This document shows positions 8,550 through 14,113 of a stretch of 14,113 nt of DNA, piece after piece (the first letter of the stretch is position 1; each line of letters opens with the position of its first letter). The DNA comes from Aliishimia sp965369035. Lineage in GTDB: Bacteria > Pseudomonadota > Alphaproteobacteria > Rhodobacterales > Rhodobacteraceae. The position numbers and the translations under genes are program-made. The notes under the pieces were generated by a model, which worked only from the letters and a program-made list of their open reading frames with translations, was not told the DNA's origin and ran no database searches. The stretch spans positions 1 through 14,113 of the forward strand of contig CBDUPF010000071.1 in NCBI GenBank assembly GCA_965369035.1, read 5' to 3'.

Positions 8550-9506
8550 ATGAAACTTGATCTGGAACAGGTGGCGGACGGCCTTGGCTTTCCGGAAGGG
8601 CCGGTGGCCATGTCCGACGGGTCGGTCCTGTTTGTCGACATCAAGAACGAAACGCTGTCGCGCGCCCAGCCGGACGGCAAGGTCGAAACCGTCGCCGACC
8701 TGCCCGGCGGGCCGAACGGCGTGGCGATCGGACCGGACGGCGCGGCCTATGTCTGCAACAACGGGGGCGTCTATACCTTCGTCTACAACGAGGCGCTGAA
8801 GGGCGTGGTGCCCAGCCCGGTTCGTCCGAACTACAAGGGCGGGTCGATCCAGCGGGTTGATCTGGAGACCGGCGAGGTGAAGACGCTTTTCCCCGATGCC
8901 AAGCTGCTGGCGCCGGACGACATCGTCTTCGACAAGGACGGCGGGTTCTGGTTCACCGATTCCGGCATTCAGGACGAGGAAACCGCGCAGAACGGCGGCG
9001 TCTACTATGCGACGATGGACTATGACGCCAAGGAGGGGAAATCGCTTACCCGCGCGACTGTGATGGCGATGCCGAACGGCTGCGGGTTGTCGCCCGATGG
9101 CAAGACGCTGTACGTCTCGGATACCTTGGCCGGGCGGCTCTGGGCGCTGGACATAGAGGGGCCTGGCAAGGTGACGCAGGGCATTCTGGAAGTCATGCCG
9201 GGCCGTGTCGTCCAAACGCTGCCCTGTTTCGACCTGGCTCCGAATGCGCGTCTGATTCAGTGGGTCGACAGCCTGAAGGTGGAAGCAGGCGGTCGGGTCT
9301 GTGTGGGCACGATCTTCAACGGCGGCATCACCGTTTTCGACCCTGACGGCACGACAGAGCACCTGGCCGTGCCGGATGCCTTCACGACCAACCTCTGCTT
9401 TGGCGGTGCCGACATGAAGGACGTCTGGATCACCGCGTCGAGCACCGGCAAGATCTACAAGACGCGCTGGGAGCGGCCCGGATTGAAGCTCGCATTCAAT
9501 GCGTAA
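8550..9506 (+). CDS. SMP-30/gluconolactonase-family lactonase (calcium-dependent beta-propeller)
   Basis: The predicted six-bladed beta-propeller hydrolase has 318 residues, a normal family length, and probably opens a sugar or other lactone; the substrate cannot be read from sequence. Family landmarks are LGFPEGPVA with metal-ligand Glu16 near the N-terminus, repeated blade motifs (PNGVAIGPDGAAYVCNNGG, DIVFDKDGGFWFTDSG, CGLSPDGKTLYVSDT), Asn176 in MPNGCG and Asp191 in YVSDT. The latter two match the Asn and Asp ligands of SMP-30. The substrate-site Arg/Asn pair of vertebrate SMP-30 (R-x-N-D) is replaced by A-P-D-D (121-124), closer to Drp35-type lactonases as recalled. No signal peptide or membrane segment is seen, so it is probably cytoplasmic. 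The start is chosen by the ribosome-binding site; ATG 8535 would add 5 residues. It stands alone between two intergenic stretches, so a role with the glycogen genes is unproven. Confidence 0.85.
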   Translation: MKLDLEQVADGLGFPEGPVAMSDGSVLFVDIKNETLSRAQPDGKVETVADLPGGPNGVAIGPDGAAYVCNNGGVYTFVYNEALKGVVPSPVRPNYKGGSIQRVDLETGEVKTLFPDAKLLAPDDIVFDKDGGFWFTDSGIQDEETAQNGGVYYATMDYDAKEGKSLTRATVMAMPNGCGLSPDGKTLYVSDTLAGRLWALDIEGPGKVTQGILEVMPGRVVQTLPCFDLAPNARLIQWVDSLKVEAGGRVCVGTIFNGGITVFDPDGTTEHLAVPDAFTTNLCFGGADMKDVWITASSTGKIYKTRWERPGLKLAFNA

Positions 9507-9543
9507 CCGCCGGCGCAGCGCGAGATGATGCCACCTGAAGTTG

Positions 9544-9558
9544 CGTTGCCGCGCAACG
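9544..9558 (+). terminator. Hairpin downstream of the lactonase gene, possible terminator
   Basis: A perfect 6-bp stem, CGTTGC with GCAACG, closes a CGC loop 37 bp after the lactonase stop. A competing TGCCG/CGGCA stem (9547-9561) overlaps it. No U-tract follows, so this may equally be a protein-binding dyad or of no significance. Confidence 0.3.
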
Positions 9559-9580
9559 GCAGCGACCTTCGCGCAAGAAA

Positions 9581-9634
9581 AGATAACGTATTCCGATCAG
9601 GCCGGACGGTCGATTTCCAAGTTATCTGTCGGAA
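9581..9634. promoter_or_regulatory. Interleaved inverted repeats, possible operator or RNA structure
   Basis: AGATAAC (9581-9587) is the exact reverse complement of GTTATCT (9621-9627), with the arms 40 bp apart start to start, close to four helical turns. TTCCGA (9591-9596) is the reverse complement of TCGGAA (9629-9634). The two pairs interleave rather than nest. A third pair, GACGGTC (9605-9611) and GACCGTC (9662-9668), also overlaps them. These are visible matches; any regulatory role is inference. Confidence 0.3.
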
Positions 9635-9702
9635 ACGCGCCAACAATTCATGATGTTCGCGGACCGTCGCCATGGGCCTGCGAATGCTAGTGAATATCGG
9701 CG

Positions 9703-9726
9703 GGTTAACGTAAGGTAACGGTTAAC
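9703..9726 (+). repeat. GGTTAAC repeat cluster abutting the cyclase start codon
   Basis: GGTTAAC occurs at 9703-9709 and 9720-9726, with a GGTAACG variant between them (9714-9720). The second copy ends immediately before ATG 9727. GTTAAC is self-complementary, so the two copies can pair as RNA. The only Shine-Dalgarno-like bases (AAGG, 9712-9715) would then lie in the 11-nt loop. This could be an operator or a translation-control hairpin; function is inferred only. Confidence 0.4.
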
Positions 9727-12700
9727 ATGGGCGAGGCCACCGACATAGACGCCAAGTCGCCGACGCGCCCTGCAGAGCGCCGGCAGGTATCGGTGCTGTT
9801 TACCGACATGGTCGGATACACCGCCATCGTGGAGGGGCTGGGCGCGGAAAAGGCACTCCACTTCACGCGCATGATCTATGACAGGCTCACCAGCACGGTC
9901 CGCGAGAACGGCGGCGTGGTGCGCGGTTTCGCGGGTGACAGCATCATGGCGATCTTCGGTATTCCCGAGGCGCTGGAGGATGCCGCCCTGCGGGCTTGCC
10001 GTGCGGGGCTGGCGATACAGGCCTCCTTTGCCGCGGCCGCCGACGACATCGAGGCCGAGTTCGGAGTTCGCCCGAACATGCGCGTCGGCGTTTGTTCCGG
10101 ATCCGTGGTGATGGCCGCCGTGGAGGATGGGAATGCGCCGATGACCGCCGTCGGCAACACGGTGAACATGGCCTCCCGCATCCAGGCGCTGGCGTCCTCC
10201 GGCGGATGCCTGATCTGCAACACCACGCGTCGCCTCGTCGAATGGCTTGTCGACCTGGAATTCGATGGCGAACACCAGATCAAGGGCGTGACGCGGCCAC
10301 AGAAGCTTTGGCGGCTCCTGTCCGTCCGGGAAGGCGCCCGTCGGTTCGATGCATCCATTGCCCGGGGGCTCAGCGGCTATGTCGGGCGGGACGATGAACT
10401 GGCGGTCCTGTCCGGCGCGCTCGACGGGATTGGCGACCGACTGGGCGTGGTGGACATCATGGCGGAGCCGGGTCTTGGCAAGACCCGCCTGGTGTTCGAG
10501 TTTCTGCACCACGACAAGCCCGAAGACGTGGCGGTCCTGACAGGGCATTGTTCCACCGACGGGCAACAGGTGCCATTCCTTCCGCTCATTGAAATCCTGC
10601 GCGCATCCTTCCGGATCGAGGACCAGGAGGAGGCGGACGAAGTCTGGCGCAAGCTGGAGACGGGGCTCGGCCGGTGGGGGCTGGACAGTCGGGAAAACCT
10701 CGGCCTGTTGCTCAACCTGCTCGGTCTGAAGCCGCCGGACGGTGCGTTGGATGGTCTCGACGGGGTCCTGATCGGCCTGCGCACGCGGGATCTTCTGCCG
10801 GCGCTGCTGGAAGCGCAATGCACGGCCACCAGGACGATCCTCTTCATCGACGACATTCACTGGATCGACCGCGCATCCGAAGACCTGCTGCGCCGGATCA
10901 TCGAGGGCGGCACGCATTCGAACCTCCTGATCCTCTACACACGCCGCCCCGAATATCGCCCTCCCTGGAGTGACCACCCGGGGGTGACCACGCTTGCGCT
11001 GAAGCCGCTGGCCGCGGACGACATCGGGGCGTTGGCACAATCGCGCCTTGGCATCGACGAACTGCCGGAGGAATTGATCCGGCAGGTGACGGAACGCGCG
11101 GAGGGAAACCCGCTCTTCGGCGAAGAGATTCTCAGTTTCCTGATGGAGCAGGGCGCGCTTCGTGTCGACGCAGGCAAGGTGGAATTCGACGCCGATGTCG
11201 GAAAGAGCGCGCTTCCGGAAAGCATGCAGAACCTGCTGTCGGCACGGATCGGCCAACTGGAGCCGGAGGACCGCGCGCTGTTGCAGGCGGCGGCGGCCAT
11301 CGGGCGGCGTTTCGATCCGGGGCTGTTGTCACTGGTCGTCGGGCGGGAGGAAGGCACCGGTGCGGCGCTGCGCCGAATGCAGGCGCTGGACATCGTCTTT
11401 CGCGAGGCGAACTCCTCGGACTACATTTTCAAGCACATCCTGCTGCGAGACTCCGTGTATCACGGTCTCGTGTCGGAACGCCGGGCAGAACTGCACCTGG
11501 CGATCGCGACGGCGCTGGAGAAACGCAATTCGGACCGTTTGGCCGAAACGGCGGAGACGCTCGCCTATCACTACGCGCTGACCAACCACACCGACCTGGC
11601 CTTTACCTACAATGCGATGGCCGCCAAAAAGAGCCTGGGCGTCTTCTCTCTCGACGAGGCAAACCGCTATTTCGCCACCGCCTACGCGTTGGTGCAGCGC
11701 GACGCGGGTTGCGCGACCCACGAGCAATTCGTCGCGTTTCTGGCCGACTATGCGCACTGCCTGAACATCTCTCTCCAGGTCAGGACGATGCTGGACCTTG
11801 CGGCCGACGTGGGACCCATCCTCACCGAGATCGGAGACAGCCCGGCACACGTCCTGTTCCTGCATCACCTTGTGGCTTGTCTGGTCTGCAACGGTCGATA
11901 CATCGATGCGCTCCGAATTCAGCAGGAACTGTCGGCGATGGCGGTCCGGCTCGGTGATACGACGTCGCTGGCTTACGCGCTGGTGAGCGAACTGTCGGTC
12001 TCGTGCTACATCCAGCCGAAGACGAACGAGGAGTTCGAGTCGAAGCGGCGCGAGGCCGAAGCGGTTCTGGCAAGCGTCGATGACGCCTACCTCCAGAACT
12101 ACTACCTGGCCAACCTCGGCTGGAACGAGGTGACCCGGGGCAGGGCGGCGAAGGCTGACGAGATTGCCGACCGGCTGACCCGGGCCGGCATCGCGATGAA
12201 CGATCCGCGTTCCCTTGGTTACGGCACCGCCATGAAGGCGCTGATCGCGATGGTCAGTGACGACCACGAGAAGGCGCTGGAGATGGCGGAGGAGGCGCTC
12301 AGGGTGTCACGGGCGGAGTTCGAGCGGGCCATCGCGTCCGCGGCGCGATTTTCCGTGCTGGTGCCGCTCGGGAAACACGGCGCGGCCGAAGAGGTCCGCC
12401 ACTACGTGGAGATGTGCGAGGCGAACGGCTGGGCGCTGTTCGGCTCCAGCCCGGACATGATGCTGGGTATCGCACAGGTCATGGACGGCCGGATCGACGC
12501 GGGGCTCCGCCATATCGACCGGGTCATCGCGCGTCGCGAACAGGAAGGGTATCAGACGGCGGCCGACTGGTACCGGTTGTTCCTGTGCGAGGTCTATCTC
12601 GAGATCCTGTCGGGGAACGGCGAGGCGTCGCTGAGCGTGTTCCTGCGCAACTTCCGGTCCCTGTCCGGTGTGCTGCTATTCGGCCCGAAACGCATCCACG

Positions 12701-12912
12701 CCCTGGTCGAACGAGTGCGCGCCAACCCGCATTTCGACCCCGACGGGTATAACATTGCGCGCTGCGAGCTGATCCTGGGGCTGCTCTACAAGTTGAAGAA
12801 AAAGAACGCGCTGGCCGTGCAGCACCTGACAGAGGCGCGGCGCATCGTGGCGCCGTCGGGCGCATCGCCGATGTTGACGCGGATCGAGGGGGCGCTGGCG
12901 GAACTTGCCTGA
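9727..12912 (+). CDS. Class III nucleotide cyclase fused to an AAA/STAND ATPase and TPR-like repeats
   Basis: A 1061-residue predicted cytoplasmic signalling protein. Residues about 18-200 form a class III adenylate/guanylate cyclase homology domain. Metal-binding Asp27 is in LFTDMVGY and Asp71 in GFAGDSIMAIFG, and transition-state Asn147 and Arg151 are in VGNTVNMASRIQ, so catalysis looks possible. The canonical purine-selecting Lys and Asp positions are Gly67 and Thr140, so substrate specificity is uncertain. The ATPase module follows GLSGYVGRDDEL (about residue 215): Walker A AEPGLGKT (246-253, with Ala replacing the usual first Gly), Walker B ILFIDDIHWID (371-381), then RRPEYRPPW and the helical segment LPESMQNLLSARIGQL. 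Residues about 600-1061 are helical and TPR-like (ETLAYHYALTNHTDLAF), presumably a ligand- or protein-sensing arm. No transmembrane segment is seen. ATG 9727 is the first possible start because an in-frame TAA lies at 9706. It is convergent with the peroxidase gene. Partner and trigger are unknown. Confidence 0.9.
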   Translation: MGEATDIDAKSPTRPAERRQVSVLFTDMVGYTAIVEGLGAEKALHFTRMIYDRLTSTVRENGGVVRGFAGDSIMAIFGIPEALEDAALRACRAGLAIQASFAAAADDIEAEFGVRPNMRVGVCSGSVVMAAVEDGNAPMTAVGNTVNMASRIQALASSGGCLICNTTRRLVEWLVDLEFDGEHQIKGVTRPQKLWRLLSVREGARRFDASIARGLSGYVGRDDELAVLSGALDGIGDRLGVVDIMAEPGLGKTRLVFEFLHHDKPEDVAVLTGHCSTDGQQVPFLPLIEILRASFRIEDQEEADEVWRKLETGLGRWGLDSRENLGLLLNLLGLKPPDGALDGLDGVLIGLRTRDLLPALLEAQCTATRTILFIDDIHWIDRASEDLLRRIIEGGTHSNLLILYTRRPEYRPPWSDHPGVTTLALKPLAADDIGALAQSRLGIDELPEELIRQVTERAEGNPLFGEEILSFLMEQGALRVDAGKVEFDADVGKSALPESMQNLLSARIGQLEPEDRALLQAAAAIGRRFDPGLLSLVVGREEGTGAALRRMQALDIVFREANSSDYIFKHILLRDSVYHGLVSERRAELHLAIATALEKRNSDRLAETAETLAYHYALTNHTDLAFTYNAMAAKKSLGVFSLDEANRYFATAYALVQRDAGCATHEQFVAFLADYAHCLNISLQVRTMLDLAADVGPILTEIGDSPAHVLFLHHLVACLVCNGRYIDALRIQQELSAMAVRLGDTTSLAYALVSELSVSCYIQPKTNEEFESKRREAEAVLASVDDAYLQNYYLANLGWNEVTRGRAAKADEIADRLTRAGIAMNDPRSLGYGTAMKALIAMVSDDHEKALEMAEEALRVSRAEFERAIASAARFSVLVPLGKHGAAEEVRHYVEMCEANGWALFGSSPDMMLGIAQVMDGRIDAGLRHIDRVIARREQEGYQTAADWYRLFLCEVYLEILSGNGEASLSVFLRNFRSLSGVLLFGPKRIHALVERVRANPHFDPDGYNIARCELILGLLYKLKKKNALAVQHLTEARRIVAPSGASPMLTRIEGALAELA

Positions 12913-12913
12913 G

Positions 12914-12933
12914 CCTGACCCGGGCGGGACAGG
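12914..12933. terminator. Weak hairpin between convergent genes
   Basis: CCTGaCCC (12914-12921) pairs with GGGaCAGG (12926-12933): seven G-C/A-T pairs with one A-A mismatch around a GGGC loop. It lies in the 30-bp gap between the cyclase stop and the stop of the convergent peroxidase gene. It could act as a bidirectional terminator, but neither side has a T-tract. Confidence 0.3.
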
Positions 12934-12942
12934 ACCGCGCGA

Positions 12943-14113
12943 TCAGGTGGTCATGCGCGACAGGTAGCGGATCGCCGTCAGGCTCGGCAGGAACGTGTAG
13001 GCACCGCCGCGCGTGGTCACGAAACGCGGGAACTCCCGGAGCCGGATCGCGCCTTCGCCGTCAAGTTTCAGGTCGAACCAGCTGGTCTGGGATGCATTCG
13101 CACCGATCAGCGGATCGTTCGAGCCGGTGACATCGGGATCCTGCAGGCCGAGATTGAGCCAGTCGCACATGACCGCTTCGAACTGGGCGCCGAGATTGGC
13201 GCCGATGAAATTGCCGAGCAACCCGCGTTCCTGATTGTCGCGTTTCTCGGGGTCGAAATCCGGACCATAGGACATGCCCCGCCGCACCAGCCTTCGGGTG
13301 TAATTGGCGATGCGCTGCACGATCGGTCCGCCGCGCGGGTTGCACCGGCGCATGTGCGCCCCGGCCGGGCATGGCGAGGTCAGGTCGTAGTCGTAGTTGG
13401 TGAGCGTCACCGGTTTGTCGGGAAACGGGGTGAGCGGGGACAAGGCGTAGGGGATGCCCTCCCCAAGCCTCCAGCGCCCGCACATCTGGGCCGCCACGAT
13501 CTCGCGCAGTGCCGCAGTCCGGTCCATCCCGTCGCCAAACCGCTTTTCCCCGCCGGGGGGCAGGAGCCTGTCCACATCGCGGTGGTCCAGGAGTTCCTTC
13601 GCGGCGCGATCCAGGTACTCCTCGAACCCGGCCGCATCCTGCTTGAGGATGCGAAACGCGTTGAAGGTGCCGTTCTTTCCGAAACCCTCCGGCCCGGGTT
13701 CCTTGAACACAAGGCCCTCGAAATGGGTGGGATAGCCCAGCAGGACGGTCCCCAACGGGTCGTACGGCTCGTTGGCCCGGGCGTTGATCGGGTCCAGAAC
13801 CCTGTGCCCCTCGACCTTGAATCGCGGCTGCGAAATACCGTCCCTGTAGCCGAAAAAGACCTTGCCATGGGCAAGATTGCGGCCGTCGCGGGTGCCCAGC
13901 AAGTTGAAGGCGCGTGCAACCTGCGCCTGAACCCGATCGAGGTGTTCGGCGTCATCGGCATGAATCGAGGCCACGACATGCACGCGGGCCGGCTGGTCGA
14001 ACGGGGGCGGCCATTTGTCCGGCGCGCTCTCTCCGAAGTCGCCGAGCTTGAGCGCGCGCGCCGTCATTCCGTCCTTGAATTCGGTCGGGAAGGTCGCGAG
14101 TTCAGCCTCCGGC
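12943..14113 (-). CDS. DyP-type heme peroxidase (5' partial)
   Basis: A dye-decolorizing-type heme peroxidase that uses hydrogen peroxide to oxidise phenols or dyes; the physiological substrate is unknown. The first ATG within the window is at 14067, but translation continues open to the edge. The residues before that Met (EAELATFPTEFKDG) run smoothly into the family motif GMTARALKLGD, so the true start lies beyond 14113. Landmarks in order are GYRDG (13837-13851) with the catalytic Asp codon at 13840-13842, FNAFRILKQ, the heme-ligand His in CPAGAHMRRCNPRGG (codon 13354-13356) and the distal Arg region RRGMSYG (13264-13284). The segment GLLGNFIGANLGAQFE then leads into WLNLG. About 389 residues are visible. 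The insertions suggest the larger C/D-type DyP subgroup (inference). The C-terminus (YLSRMTT) shows no encapsulin-loading tail. Whether a Tat signal exists cannot be seen. It is convergent with the cyclase gene. Confidence 0.93.
   Translation of the reverse strand, partial: PEAELATFPTEFKDGMTARALKLGDFGESAPDKWPPPFDQPARVHVVASIHADDAEHLDRVQAQVARAFNLLGTRDGRNLAHGKVFFGYRDGISQPRFKVEGHRVLDPINARANEPYDPLGTVLLGYPTHFEGLVFKEPGPEGFGKNGTFNAFRILKQDAAGFEEYLDRAAKELLDHRDVDRLLPPGGEKRFGDGMDRTAALREIVAAQMCGRWRLGEGIPYALSPLTPFPDKPVTLTNYDYDLTSPCPAGAHMRRCNPRGGPIVQRIANYTRRLVRRGMSYGPDFDPEKRDNQERGLLGNFIGANLGAQFEAVMCDWLNLGLQDPDVTGSNDPLIGANASQTSWFDLKLDGEGAIRLREFPRFVTTRGGAYTFLPSLTAIRYLSRMTT

Larger units (their letters stand above)
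9507..9726 (+). other. Intergenic leader upstream of the cyclase gene, rich in inverted repeats
   Basis: This 220-bp stretch has no gene I can support and looks more AT-rich than its surroundings by eye. It contains a compact hairpin just after the lactonase gene, several separated inverted-repeat pairs and a repeat cluster touching the cyclase start codon (listed separately). It must contain the cyclase promoter if that gene is transcribed on its own, but I find no clear -35/-10 pair. Confidence 0.5.

Noticed and set aside
8391..9362. 323-codon minus-strand open frame opposite the lactonase gene
   Set aside because: The plus-strand frame has clear beta-propeller motifs and a good ribosome-binding site; the antisense product is low-information.
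9581..9634. Classical H-type RNA pseudoknot from the two interleaved repeat pairs
   Set aside because: The order fits, but a 24-nt middle loop and a 1-nt final loop are poor geometry for a compact pseudoknot, so it is kept only as unexplained repeats.
9455..9673. 72-codon minus-strand frame covering the lactonase 3' end and the leader
   Set aside because: No family features, and it overlaps the conserved lactonase C-terminus.

Overview
This is a GC-rich, gene-dense window whose protein sequences look alphaproteobacterial. GlgC in particular follows the Agrobacterium/Rhodobacter pattern, and the gene order fits a Rhodobacterales-like (roseobacter-type) chromosome. That assignment comes from remembered family sequences, not from a search. 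I see no RNA genes, insertion sequences, phage genes or CRISPR arrays.

Positions 1-8340 hold five co-directional, tightly packed genes of glycogen/alpha-glucan metabolism: glgB (5' end cut by the window), glgC, glgA, glgX and malQ. The junctions are a 26-bp gap, a 4-bp overlap, a 6-bp gap and a 4-bp overlap, so this is almost certainly one operon. GlgC makes ADP-glucose, GlgA polymerises it and GlgB adds branches. GlgX removes limit-dextrin branches, and MalQ disproportionates the released short oligosaccharides. A phosphorylase (glgP) and the glgB N-terminus would be expected just upstream, outside the window. A hairpin after malQ (8379-8400) is a plausible operon terminator.

Positions 8341-9726 hold a monocistronic SMP-30/gluconolactonase-family lactonase (8550-9506), flanked by two non-coding stretches of 209 and 220 bp. 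The second stretch, upstream of the cyclase gene, contains several inverted repeats. It also carries a GGTTAAC repeat pair abutting the cyclase start codon.

Positions 9727-12912 encode a 1061-residue signalling protein. It has an N-terminal class III nucleotide cyclase domain, a central AAA/STAND-type ATPase and a long C-terminal helical (TPR-like) region. Its metal-binding and transition-state residues are intact, but the purine-selecting residues are non-canonical.

Positions 12943-14113 (minus strand) carry a convergent DyP-type heme peroxidase gene whose 5' end runs off the window.

Most of the window is recognisable metabolism, and I do not see a clearly novel multi-gene system. The items most worth a second look are the cyclase-ATPase protein and the leader in front of it.
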